From positions 82,591 through 146,590 of the forward strand of contig CAMDRO010000001.1 of the NCBI GenBank assembly GCA_945906795.1: DNA of 64,000 nucleotides, read 5' to 3'. The stretch comes from Spirosoma fluviale (GTDB taxonomy: Bacteria; Bacteroidota; Bacteroidia; Cytophagales; Spirosomataceae). Below, in pieces: positions 1-9,374 of the stretch. Position numbers and translations under genes: made by a program. The notes below the pieces were generated by a model, which was not told the origin of the DNA, did no database searches, and saw only the letters and a list, made by a program, of their open reading frames with translations. Positions within the stretch are counted from its first letter, which is position 1. Each line of letters begins with the position of its first letter.

Positions 1-1023
<1,023 letters not shown>

Positions 1024-1040
1024 ATTTTAAATTCAATTTA

Positions 1041-1080
1041 AGGCTCTGTTTAGTGTAATTACTAAATAGAGCCTTTTTTT
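1041..1080 (+). terminator. Rho-independent terminator after katG
   Basis: A 14-base stem (AGGCTCTGTTTAGT pairing with ACTAAATAGAGCCT, one G-T pair) surrounds a 6-base loop and is followed by seven T residues. It starts 17 bases after the katG stop. On the minus strand there is no good T-run after the stem, so it is a weaker terminator for the convergent glycosyltransferase gene. Confidence 0.9.
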
Positions 1081-1828
1081 ATTTTAATATTTTCAATATG
1101 TATTGATTTAGGTTGATCCTAAATAATATTAATTCTTTCAAACTTTGCCAGCACACCTGAAGTAATTTCATGTGCTGTATCGATACTTCTCCAGTTTCTC
1201 TTTCCTTGTGAATAACCGGAATATTAAATAATTTCTGATTCGTTTTTTTTGCTAAAACTGATAAAAATATATTGGGAGCAAAAGGAATAGGATTAGGTAA
1301 TACAGCTAGTAATTTTCTTAAAAAAGACGTCTTATATAACCTGAAGGGTATATTAGCATCGTTTATATAAGTACCATATATGAATAATAAAGAGAATTTC
1401 AATATTTTAGTAATGAGTAAGCGAAATGGGTCATCATGACGAATTTGCCTAAATCCTAAAATGAATTCTGATTGATCTTTTAAATCCCAAAAATGTTTGA
1501 AATCTTCAGGTATAAATTGGTCATCTGAATCTGTTTGAAAAATGAAATCTGGATTCATTTCAACCGCAAATTTGTACCCATTTACAACTGCATTGCCGTG
1601 GCCTCCATTAAGTTGGTGCTTAGCCATTAAAAAATTATTTTTCGACGCGATTTGATCTAATATCGCACCCGTATTATCTTTTGAACCATCATTAATGACC
1701 AATATTTTAAAATTTTCATTTTTTAAAACATTAGATATCCCCTGTGTCCATAATTCAATCACATTTTCAATACACCCTTCCTCATTATAGGCTGGAATTA
1801 CAAGAACTAGGCTTAATTTATTGAGCAT
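1079..1828 (-). CDS. GT2 glycosyltransferase, dolichol-phosphate-mannose-synthase-like
   Basis: This 249-residue protein has the GT-A fold hallmarks of family GT2. They are VIPAYNEE near residue 10, VINDGSKDNT near 45, the NGGHGNAVVNGY turn near 75 and the acidic metal/nucleotide site QTDSDDQF near 100. The length and the GNAV.NGY segment resemble DPM1-like polyprenyl-phosphate glycosyltransferases, which move a sugar from a nucleotide donor onto a lipid carrier. The C-terminal paired membrane helices of GtrB-type enzymes are not evident. The start overlaps the stop of the acyltransferase by one base (TAATG), so the two are translationally coupled. Donor and acceptor cannot be told from sequence. 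Confidence 0.88.
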   Translation of the reverse strand: MLNKLSLVLVIPAYNEEGCIENVIELWTQGISNVLKNENFKILVINDGSKDNTGAILDQIASKNNFLMAKHQLNGGHGNAVVNGYKFAVEMNPDFIFQTDSDDQFIPEDFKHFWDLKDQSEFILGFRQIRHDDPFRLLITKILKFSLLFIYGTYINDANIPFRLYKTSFLRKLLAVLPNPIPFAPNIFLSVLAKKTNQKLFNIPVIHKERETGEVSIQHMKLLQVCWQSLKELILFRINLNQYILKILK

Positions 1829-2952
1829 TATATCCTGTTTTTAAATTTGCTTATTGGTTTCTCAATGTAGTACCAAGAAAAACTTGCTATACCTATAAGT
1901 ATTAAAAAATTTATTGAAAATTTAAGAATGATTAATTTGGAATTTAGTGAATTTATATAGCTGAAATTATTTGATAAGTAGCCCCAAATTGTATTTTCAT
2001 TTAGGTGATAGTAATTGAAAACTAAATTGTGGTACAAATAAATACCATAAGATATGGATCCCAAATACATAACGAAACTGTTTTCTAACAACTTACCTAA
2101 ATAATTATCTTTTTCCATTAATGCTGTCATAATTAAAAAATAGGCAAATATGGCTGATATAGATCTTTCAATAACACTGAACCATAAATTATCATAGGTG
2201 TATTTTGAAAAATGTGATAAAAGTATTGAAATAAATACAGTTGATATGGCGATTGTTAACAAATATTTCTTTTCAGCTAGGTTTAAAAAATAGGTATAAT
2301 CATAATGATAATAATAAGCTAATAAACCTCCAAGACCAAAACAATCAATGGCACTAATGGGATTCACATAGGAAAACATCCAGTATTTTTCTATGGTATC
2401 GTGAGGCAAAATAATATAAAATATCAATCGGGAGATTATGCCTAGGCCAATCATAATAACAAATAAACGTATATAGTTTTTCTTATTAAAAAATAATATG
2501 AAATAAGGGAAGATTAAATAATATTGCTCCTCAACTGCTAAGGACCACAAGTGATCCCAAGTTCCTAACCATTGCCCTTTTAACATAATATAAATATTTG
2601 GGCTATAGCTTAAAAGCCAAGGCCATAATTCTTTAAAATTTGATATGTTGAAAATAAAGCCAATGATTAATAATATAAAGTAAATAGGGAAAATACGTAA
2701 TGATCTTCGATAAATAAATCGAATAATTTTAGGCCATGCACTCGATTTAGTGCTTTCAATTTCGTCAGCATTCAAAAATAAAATTCTAGTGATTAAAAAG
2801 CCGCTCAACACAAAAAATATAACTACTCCAAGGTGACCTAAGGGGATAGGCAATATAGGCACCAACCAGTGGTCTAATAAGACTAAAAAAACGGCAATGA
2901 ACCGAATTCCATTTAGTTGTTTAAAATATACATCAGTCGATGATTTCGTCAT
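1828..2952 (-). CDS. Acyltransferase-3 family membrane protein (OafA/YrhL-like)
   Basis: The 374-residue protein consists of about ten hydrophobic segments and carries acyltransferase-3 signatures. These are LNGIRFIAVFLVLLDHW at the N-terminus (with the family His), FFVLSGFLITRIL, RRSLRIFPIYF and LWSLAVEEQYYLIFPYF. Such inner-membrane enzymes transfer acetyl or other acyl groups to sugars of surface polysaccharides, peptidoglycan or lipids. It sits between an OmpA-like protein (TAATG overlap upstream) and a GT2 enzyme (TAATG overlap downstream), which suggests cell-surface glycan modification. The acceptor is unknown. Confidence 0.92.
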   Translation of the reverse strand: MTKSSTDVYFKQLNGIRFIAVFLVLLDHWLVPILPIPLGHLGVVIFFVLSGFLITRILFLNADEIESTKSSAWPKIIRFIYRRSLRIFPIYFILLIIGFIFNISNFKELWPWLLSYSPNIYIMLKGQWLGTWDHLWSLAVEEQYYLIFPYFILFFNKKNYIRLFVIMIGLGIISRLIFYIILPHDTIEKYWMFSYVNPISAIDCFGLGGLLAYYYHYDYTYFLNLAEKKYLLTIAISTVFISILLSHFSKYTYDNLWFSVIERSISAIFAYFLIMTALMEKDNYLGKLLENSFVMYLGSISYGIYLYHNLVFNYYHLNENTIWGYLSNNFSYINSLNSKLIILKFSINFLILIGIASFSWYYIEKPISKFKNRI

Positions 2953-4979
2953 TATTGGGCAAACAAAGTAAATTCTACTCTTCTATTTAATTTACGTCTA
3001 TTCTCGGTCATATTACTCATTAAGGGCTTTATACCTCCCCAACCTTTTGTCTGTATTCGATCTTTAGAGATCCCCTTCATAACTAAATAATCTCGCACAC
3101 TTTCCACTCGGTTTAATGACAGCTTTAAATTTTCATTCCAATCTCCTTGATTGTCCGTATGACCTTCTAATAAAATGCCATAATCAACATTTTCCTTCAA
3201 AATATTGACAATATTATTTAATTCATCATAAGTTTCTGGTAAAATTTCGAATTTACTTTGTTCAAAATTTATAATAGGTAAATTATATTGTTTGTCGAAT
3301 CGCAAAGGTAATAGATTAATATTTTTATTGATGGATTTGTAAAAAGCCTCCTTAGTAAAATTGTACCGATCAACTTTTGAAATAAATCCTTTTGATTTTA
3401 CTTCCATTGTGAATGGAAATTTAGTTGGCCACATAAATTCAAAATCACCATTGTAAGGATCAAATTCCAAATACAATGAATCTTTTGTAGACAGTGATTT
3501 AACTAGTATTTTACCATCAATAATCTCCTTGGTTTCTTCATTAATTATTTTTCCTGAAAACTGAATTAAAGTCAATGGTTTTATTTTAGGTGGAATTTTT
3601 ATACGATAAATATCCTCGGCGCCAATTGAATTTTCTACTGAACTGAAATAGGCATAATCTCCTTGAGCTGCAACTGAAAAATACCCATCCCACTGTGGAG
3701 TGTTTATGATGGCTCCCAGGTTTTCGGGTGTAGACCAATTTAACCAACTATCATCTAATCGTCGAGTTAAAAATATGTCATTACTACCATAGCCAACATG
3801 ACCGCTAGAAGAAAAGTACATGGTAACACCATCAGGAGCTATAAATGGGGTACTTTCCGACTCTCCTGTATTTACTTTATTACCTATATTTTTTGGTTCT
3901 GTCCATTTATCATCCGTTCGAAGAAAAGAAACATATATATCCTTTCCCCCATAAGAATCTTTCATTTCGGTCGTCATTAATAATACTTTTCCATTTGGCG
4001 CAAGCGTATATTCCGAAAACTCAGATTTATTTTTGAAATTCAAAATCTGAAGAGGCTTTGGAAAGCTAAAATCCCCAGTTCTTAGTAAATAAGAAACAGA
4101 AACCCCTTTCTCCATTTTACCATCTTTCCCATAAACATTGTTTAATAAAATGGTCTTCCCATTTAATGAAATCCCACAAACTGCATTATTTTCATCGTTG
4201 TTGATAGGTCGACTAAATAGCTCTGCCTTACTCCAAGAATTATCATCTTTTAATCTAGAAAACCAAATATCTTGATTTTTATCTTTGCCAAGATTGTCGG
4301 GATGTTTCCAACGCGTAAAATACAATCTTTTCCCATCTGGACTGACTACTGGGCAGATTTCATTATAAATTGAGTTTATTGTAGTCCCCATGTTTTCCTT
4401 AAAATAAATAGCATTAGGTTCTTCCTGTAATTTTATGCTTTCTTCTATTGGAACTTCAGATTCAGATATTGCTATGGCATCTATTTGTGAAAAACCAACA
4501 ACTCTATTGGAATTCAAACCTATTTTTATCGCTCTAACTTTAAATGAAGTTAGTTTGGATAAATTTACATACGTTATTTGACCGTTACTTTTTGCATAAC
4601 CATTCGAAAATTCTTTTAAAGTATATATTTTGTTGTTTTCATCTAATGCATCTATTTTTACTATACTTCCTGCGCCAAAGTTTTCAAAAATGGCTACTTG
4701 TTTGACATTTTGAATCGTATCAAAACCAACGATGATATATTCACCCGTAGGATTGTCAGGAGTTAACGATTGCCATGCACTAGGGCTGTTTGCAAACTTT
4801 GGGTATTTACTTGGCCTTCCAAGAGCATGAATGGCTCTATATTCATTTCCCAATAAAGGATCTGAATACTCACTTGAAACTGAAATTATTTTAGATGCCC
4901 ATAGAATTTTTTGAGCAGAATTTTTAAATGCTAAGAACAAGCAGAAAAATAATAAGAGTATTATTTTTATAAATTTCAT
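2952..4979 (-). CDS. Secreted OmpA-family protein with galactose-binding-like and PD40 propeller domains
   Basis: This 675-residue protein begins with a signal peptide (MKFIKIILLLFFCLFLAFKN, cleavage near SAQ). Residues about 40-170 look like a beta-sandwich/discoidin-like domain (ending VRAIKIGLNSNRVVGFSQIDAIAIS). Residues about 200-460 contain PD40/WD40-like blades (VSPDGKRLYFTRW, IAPDGVTMYFSS). A short beta-domain follows, then a C-terminal OmpA peptidoglycan-binding domain (INFEQSKFEI, LEGHTDNQGD, NRRVEF). OmpA domains anchor outer-membrane or periplasmic proteins to peptidoglycan. The gene lies 7 bases after rpe and overlaps the acyltransferase by one base. Function is inferred as envelope-associated; similar domain sets occur in Bacteroidota PorE-like proteins, but I do not claim that role. 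Confidence 0.88.
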   Translation of the reverse strand: MKFIKIILLLFFCLFLAFKNSAQKILWASKIISVSSEYSDPLLGNEYRAIHALGRPSKYPKFANSPSAWQSLTPDNPTGEYIIVGFDTIQNVKQVAIFENFGAGSIVKIDALDENNKIYTLKEFSNGYAKSNGQITYVNLSKLTSFKVRAIKIGLNSNRVVGFSQIDAIAISESEVPIEESIKLQEEPNAIYFKENMGTTINSIYNEICPVVSPDGKRLYFTRWKHPDNLGKDKNQDIWFSRLKDDNSWSKAELFSRPINNDENNAVCGISLNGKTILLNNVYGKDGKMEKGVSVSYLLRTGDFSFPKPLQILNFKNKSEFSEYTLAPNGKVLLMTTEMKDSYGGKDIYVSFLRTDDKWTEPKNIGNKVNTGESESTPFIAPDGVTMYFSSSGHVGYGSNDIFLTRRLDDSWLNWSTPENLGAIINTPQWDGYFSVAAQGDYAYFSSVENSIGAEDIYRIKIPPKIKPLTLIQFSGKIINEETKEIIDGKILVKSLSTKDSLYLEFDPYNGDFEFMWPTKFPFTMEVKSKGFISKVDRYNFTKEAFYKSINKNINLLPLRFDKQYNLPIINFEQSKFEILPETYDELNNIVNILKENVDYGILLEGHTDNQGDWNENLKLSLNRVESVRDYLVMKGISKDRIQTKGWGGIKPLMSNMTENRRKLNRRVEFTLFAQ

Positions 4980-4986
4980 TTATAAC

Positions 4987-5649
4987 TTATTCTCCAAGTT
5001 TTAATAAATCGGAAATAGCAGATTTCGGGTTTTTAGACTTGAAAATAAAATTGCCGGCTACCAATACATTCGCTCCAGCAGTAATTAAATCTTTAGCATT
5101 TGCACTGGAAACTCCACCGTCAATTTCAATCTTAAGAGTCATATTTCCACATTGATTAGCTAATGCTTTGACATCTTTCGTTTTCTGAATACTATTGGGT
5201 ATAAATTCTTGCCCCCCAAAACCTGGATTGACTGACATAATTAATACTAAATCAACAAGTCCAATGATCTCATTTAATACCATGACGGGCGTTCCAGGAT
5301 TAATAGCTATACCCACTTGGCAACCTAATGATTTTATTTCTTGAATTGTTCTATGAATATGAGTACAAGCTTCATAATGAACAGTAATTAAATTGGCTCC
5401 TGCATTTTTAAATTGTGTTACATACCTTTCTGGTTTTTCGATCATCAAATGAACATCTAAAAACTTTTTAGATATTTTATTAATCGATTCTAACACAGGG
5501 AATCCGAAAGAAATGTTTGGCACAAACATACCGTCCATGATATCTATATGTATCCATTGTGCATCAGATTCATTTAACATAAGTATTTCAGAACCTAAAC
5601 TAGCGAAATCAGCAGATAATACAGATGGGGCAATGATCAACTTTTCCAT
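4987..5649 (-). CDS. rpe: Ribulose-phosphate 3-epimerase
   Basis: This 220-residue TIM-barrel enzyme interconverts D-ribulose 5-phosphate and D-xylulose 5-phosphate in the pentose phosphate pathway. Family motifs are APSVLSADFASLG at the N-terminus, HIDIMDGMFVPNISFG (metal-binding His/Asp), DVHLMIEKPE, MSVNPGFGGQEFIP and IDGGVSSANA with the phosphate-binding LVAGNFIF end. Length is typical. It is the first gene of a minus-strand run that continues 7 bases later into the OmpA/PD40 gene. A perfect TAnnTTTG element lies directly before the start, so the mRNA may have little or no leader. Confidence 0.97.
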   Translation of the reverse strand: MEKLIIAPSVLSADFASLGSEILMLNESDAQWIHIDIMDGMFVPNISFGFPVLESINKISKKFLDVHLMIEKPERYVTQFKNAGANLITVHYEACTHIHRTIQEIKSLGCQVGIAINPGTPVMVLNEIIGLVDLVLIMSVNPGFGGQEFIPNSIQKTKDVKALANQCGNMTLKIEIDGGVSSANAKDLITAGANVLVAGNFIFKSKNPKSAISDLLKLGE

Positions 5650-5653
5650 ATTA

Positions 5654-5661
5654 CAAAGGTA
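5654..5661 (-). promoter_or_regulatory. Candidate -7 element for rpe operon
   Basis: On the minus strand this reads TACCTTTG, a perfect match to the Bacteroidota -7 consensus TAnnTTTG. No TTG is present at the expected -33 distance. The predicted transcription start would fall at or within the rpe start codon, implying a leaderless or near-leaderless mRNA. This is consensus matching only. Confidence 0.4.
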
Positions 5662-5728
5662 TGAAAATAATTTACTAAGGTATATTTCTATGGGTATTCC
5701 AATTAACTTTATAAAATAATTTTTTAAT

Positions 5729-7729
5729 ATGGATATTAGAAAACGAATGGATGAACTTATTAACCTAATTAATAAGTATAATGAAGCATATTATCAAAAT
5801 AACGAAAGCCTCATTTCTGATTTGGCCTTTGATCAACTTTTACAAGAATTGCAAAAACTGGAACTTGAAAATCCACTTTTTGCATTAAATGATAGTCCCA
5901 CTCAACTAGTAGGAGGTACCATAACTAAGCAATTTAAAAGTGTTAATCATCGTTTTCCTATGTTATCATTAGGAAATACGTATAATGAAAATGATTTAAA
6001 AGAATTTGATTCCCGAATTAAAAAAGCATTGGGCGACGAAAAGTATGAATATATCTGTGAATTAAAATTCGATGGAGTTGCATTATCATTTTGGTATCAA
6101 AATGGGAAATTAATTAAAGGTGTAACTCGTGGCGATGGAATTAGAGGAGATGATATTACTAATAATGTTAAAACGATCAAATCAATCCCTCAATTTACTC
6201 ATGACAATACTCTTCCCATTGAGTTTGAAATAAGAGGTGAGGGATTTATGCCCAATCATATTTTTGAACAAATTAATCATGAGCGATTACTAATAGGAGA
6301 GGCTTTACTAGCAAATCCGAGAAATTCAGCCTCAGGTACTTTTAAAATGCAGGATTCAGCTGTTGTAGCAAAGCGAAATTTAGATTGCTACATTTATGCC
6401 TACTTGGGATTTGATAATCCATTTCAAACGCATGAAGAAAGCTTAATCAAACTCTTTAATTTAGGTTTTCCGGTTAGTCAAACTTGGGAGAAATGTTCTT
6501 CTATCGAATCGGTTTTAGCCTACATTGAAAAATGGGCTTTAAAACGAAATGATTTACCACTTAACACGGATGGCATAGTTATTAAAATAAATGACTATGG
6601 CCAACAAGAAAGGCTTGGATTTACTGCAAAATCACCTAGATGGGCGATATCCTTTAAATACCCATCTGAAATTGCCAAAACAGAAATTTTGAGTATTAGC
6701 TATCAAGTTGGCAGAACTGGGAACATAACTCCTGTTGCAAATTTAGCTCCTGTTTATTTAGCCGGTACCATGATAAAACGAGCTTCGATTCATAATGCGA
6801 ATGAAATGACCCGTTTAGATTTACATGAAGGTGATATGGTATTTGTAGAAAAAGGGGGGGAGATTATTCCTAAGATTACTGGAGTAGATGTGTCAATCAG
6901 AAACCCGGAAAAACCTATTTATATATTTCCAACCCACTGTCCAGATTGCAATAGTGAATTAATTAGAGTCGAAGGGGAAGCAAATCATTATTGTTTAAAT
7001 GATCTTTTTTGCCCTACTCAAATAAAAGGAAAAATAGAACATTTTATTCAACGAAAAGCATTAAATATTGAAAATTTAGGTGTTGAAACGATTGATCTAC
7101 TCTATGAAAAATCAATTATTAAAGATGTTGGCGATTTATATAAATTAACTGCTCTCGATTTTGTGGAACTAGATGGATTTCAATCCAAATCCATTCAGAA
7201 TATATTAAGCTCTGTCGAAAAATCTAAATCAGTTCCCTTCAGAAAGGTATTGTTTGGCCTTGGAATTAGGCATGTAGGAGCGACCATTGCAGAAAAATTA
7301 GTCATCGAGTTTAAATCGATACATCATTTAATGAAAGCAAATTATGAAGAATTAATAGCTGTACCCGAAATAGGGGATCGAATTGCACTTAGTATCATCT
7401 CATTTTTTAGCAAACCCGATAATATTAATTTAATTGATCGTTTAGAACAATGTAATGTGCAGTTGAGCGAAGAAATTTTAGAACTAGAACGAGAAAGTAT
7501 AAGTTTAGAAGGTAAAAGTTTCGTAATTTCAGGTGTTTTTCAGAATTTTGACCGAGATGGATTAAGGGATAAGATTGTTTGGAATGGAGGAAAAGTAGTA
7601 TCTAGTATTTCATCAAAATTAGATTATTTAATTGCCGGTGATAATATGGGACCATCTAAATTAGAAAAGGCAAATCAATTAGCTATTAAAATTATAACGG
7701 AAGAAGAGTTTTTAAACCTTCTAAAATAA
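5729..7729 (+). CDS. ligA: NAD-dependent DNA ligase LigA
   Basis: This 666-residue enzyme seals nicks in replication and repair using NAD+. The domains run in standard order. An N-terminal Ia domain is followed by the adenylation domain with catalytic Lys at about 113 in CELKFDGVAL. Then come the OB fold, a four-Cys zinc finger (CPDC...YCLNDLFC near 410-440), helix-hairpin-helix repeats and a C-terminal BRCT domain (about 590-666, EGKSFVISGVF). Length matches the family. The gene starts a plus-strand run and ends one base before dapA, implying co-transcription. Confidence 0.98.
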   Translation: MDIRKRMDELINLINKYNEAYYQNNESLISDLAFDQLLQELQKLELENPLFALNDSPTQLVGGTITKQFKSVNHRFPMLSLGNTYNENDLKEFDSRIKKALGDEKYEYICELKFDGVALSFWYQNGKLIKGVTRGDGIRGDDITNNVKTIKSIPQFTHDNTLPIEFEIRGEGFMPNHIFEQINHERLLIGEALLANPRNSASGTFKMQDSAVVAKRNLDCYIYAYLGFDNPFQTHEESLIKLFNLGFPVSQTWEKCSSIESVLAYIEKWALKRNDLPLNTDGIVIKINDYGQQERLGFTAKSPRWAISFKYPSEIAKTEILSISYQVGRTGNITPVANLAPVYLAGTMIKRASIHNANEMTRLDLHEGDMVFVEKGGEIIPKITGVDVSIRNPEKPIYIFPTHCPDCNSELIRVEGEANHYCLNDLFCPTQIKGKIEHFIQRKALNIENLGVETIDLLYEKSIIKDVGDLYKLTALDFVELDGFQSKSIQNILSSVEKSKSVPFRKVLFGLGIRHVGATIAEKLVIEFKSIHHLMKANYEELIAVPEIGDRIALSIISFFSKPDNINLIDRLEQCNVQLSEEILELERESISLEGKSFVISGVFQNFDRDGLRDKIVWNGGKVVSSISSKLDYLIAGDNMGPSKLEKANQLAIKIITEEEFLNLLK

Positions 7730-7730
7730 T

Positions 7731-8627
7731 ATGCAAGTAAATAAATTACCCAAATTTCATGGAGTGGCTCCTGCTTTGGTAACACCCATGCTCCAGGAAA
7801 GAAGTATTGATTGGACTGCGCTAAGCGCCTTAATAAATCATGTTAGCGAAGGTGGTGTTGATTATTTAGTCGTTCAAGGCACTACAGGTGAATCTGCCAC
7901 CACCACTTCCGATGAGAAGAAAAAAATTATTGAGACCATAAAAGAATCAAATGCAAACCATTTGCCAATAGTTTATGGAATCGGTGGAAATGACACCGAG
8001 TCTTTAATAACACAAATAAATAATACATCTTTTAAAGGAATTGACGCAATATTATCAGTTTCTCCCTATTATAACAAACCAAGTTCTAGGGGAGTTATTG
8101 AGCATTTTAACGCGATTGCCGATGCTTGCCCTGTCCCAGTAATTTTATATAACATACCGGGTAGAACAGGGATCAATTTATCTCCAGAAACGGTATTACA
8201 ATTAGCTGAACATCCTAATATTATAGGTATTAAGGAGGCTTCTTGTATTATTGAACAGTGTATTGAAATTGCATTTAATAAACCTAAGGATTTTTTATTA
8301 ATATCTGGAGATGACGTTCAAGCCGTACCCATTATTTCTATTGGTGGAGTAGGGGTAATGTCAGTGATTGCTAATGCATTGCCAAATAAATTTTCAGAAA
8401 TGATTCATGCTGCTTTAAAAGGAGATTTTGTATCAGCTCAAAAAATATTGGGTCATTTTTTAGCCATTGATTCTTATCTATATGAAGAAGGCAATCCCGT
8501 AGGCGTAAAGCTCATATTAGAACATTTAGGTTTAATGGAATCCCAAGTTAGAAGGCCACTGGCAAGTGGTTCTGATGAATTAAGAATTAAGTTGGTCAAT
8601 CGTTGTAAACAAGAAAAATTAATTTAA
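7731..8627 (+). CDS. dapA: 4-hydroxy-tetrahydrodipicolinate synthase
   Basis: This 298-residue TIM-barrel class I aldolase condenses pyruvate with aspartate semialdehyde in lysine/diaminopimelate synthesis. Visible motifs are GTTGESATT (substrate-binding Thr pair), SPYYNKPSSRG (catalytic Tyr), YNIPGRTG and the Schiff-base lysine in GIKEAS. Members of the DapA superfamily also act on keto-deoxy sugar acids. In the Campylobacter fucose locus a DapA-like protein occurs beside uxaA. Here the gene is tied to ligA, about 3 kb from fucP, and has normal DapA motifs, so the lysine role is preferred. Confidence 0.93.
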   Translation: MQVNKLPKFHGVAPALVTPMLQERSIDWTALSALINHVSEGGVDYLVVQGTTGESATTTSDEKKKIIETIKESNANHLPIVYGIGGNDTESLITQINNTSFKGIDAILSVSPYYNKPSSRGVIEHFNAIADACPVPVILYNIPGRTGINLSPETVLQLAEHPNIIGIKEASCIIEQCIEIAFNKPKDFLLISGDDVQAVPIISIGGVGVMSVIANALPNKFSEMIHAALKGDFVSAQKILGHFLAIDSYLYEEGNPVGVKLILEHLGLMESQVRRPLASGSDELRIKLVNRCKQEKLI

Positions 8628-8629
8628 AT

Positions 8630-8932
8630 ATGTTTGTTCACGTAGTAAATTTTTGGATGAAAAAGTCATTAAATACGGATGAAATCAACTTTTTCGAAAA
8701 AGAGGTTCAATTATTATCTAAAATTAAAACCATTGTACATTTTAATGTCGGTGTACCTGCACGTACGGATCGTCCGGTTATAGATCGATCATATAGTTAT
8801 TGTTTATTAACTACCTTTAATGATGAGGCTGGACATGATTTTTATCAAGTAGCGCCGGAACATTTAGAATTCATAAAAAATTGTGCACATCTTTGGGAAA
8901 AAGTAATTATTTATGATTCAGAAACCATTTAA
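8630..8932 (+). CDS. Dabb (stress-responsive A/B barrel) domain protein
   Basis: This 100-residue single-domain protein begins VHVVNFWMKK and has the Dabb pattern of a ferredoxin-like alpha/beta barrel (HFNVGVPA, SYSYCLLTTFND, YQVAPEHLEFI). Dabb proteins form dimeric barrels; most bacterial members have no known substrate. It lies 2 bases after dapA and overlaps the next gene by 20 bases, so it is part of the ligA-dapA transcript. No signal peptide is present, so a cytoplasmic location is inferred. Confidence 0.85.
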   Translation: MFVHVVNFWMKKSLNTDEINFFEKEVQLLSKIKTIVHFNVGVPARTDRPVIDRSYSYCLLTTFNDEAGHDFYQVAPEHLEFIKNCAHLWEKVIIYDSETI

Positions 8933-9374
8933 TTTTTTACAACTCTCGGCAGTAATTGTAATCATTGGCTTAGGCTTTTCTTGTAAGAATCAATTAAAAC
9001 AAACTACGTATTATAGCCCAAATTTTAAAGATGGGTCAACTGAAAGGCATGATGGCTTAGGTTTTGAAATCCCTCGAAAATATGAAATAGATGTAGTCTA
9101 TTTTAATGAATCTCCCAAACAGAAATTTGAGATAATCGAACCGCTAAGTCTAACTCAAGAAATTCCACTTGAAGAAAAGCAAACGCAAAATGGTAAAATG
9201 CTTTATCGAGGAAATCATCAAACTGAGAAACAAAATCTCTTGAATAAAATGATTGAATCTGCATTAGCCCTTGGTGCAAGTGCATTAATTGATGTTAAAT
9301 ATCAAGTTTTTAGTACAAGTACAACGACTGGGTATACATTTACTGGTAAAGCGGTTCGTTACGTGTTGAAATAA
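8913..9374 (+). CDS. Small putative lipoprotein, C-terminus resembling YbjQ-type domain
   Basis: This 153-residue protein carries an N-terminal hydrophobic stretch ending in a lipobox-like LGFSC near residue 24, so it is probably a lipoprotein. The middle is polar with no domain I recognise. The last 40 residues (ALALGASALIDVKYQ, then GYTFTGKAVRYV) faintly resemble the YbjQ/DUF74 pattern of a helix, GA-x-A-hydrophobic strand and a GTAV strand. That resemblance is by eye only. It overlaps the Dabb gene by 20 bases and its 3' end overlaps the convergent fucosidase by 35 bases. Confidence 0.7.
   Translation: MIQKPFNFLQLSAVIVIIGLGFSCKNQLKQTTYYSPNFKDGSTERHDGLGFEIPRKYEIDVVYFNESPKQKFEIIEPLSLTQEIPLEEKQTQNGKMLYRGNHQTEKQNLLNKMIESALALGASALIDVKYQVFSTSTTTGYTFTGKAVRYVLK

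Noticed and set aside
7731-8627. dapA as a keto-deoxy-fuconate aldolase, as a DapA-like gene occurs in the Campylobacter fucose locus
   Set aside because: It is co-transcribed with ligA, has standard DapA motifs, and the fucose operon already contains an FAH-type cleavage enzyme.
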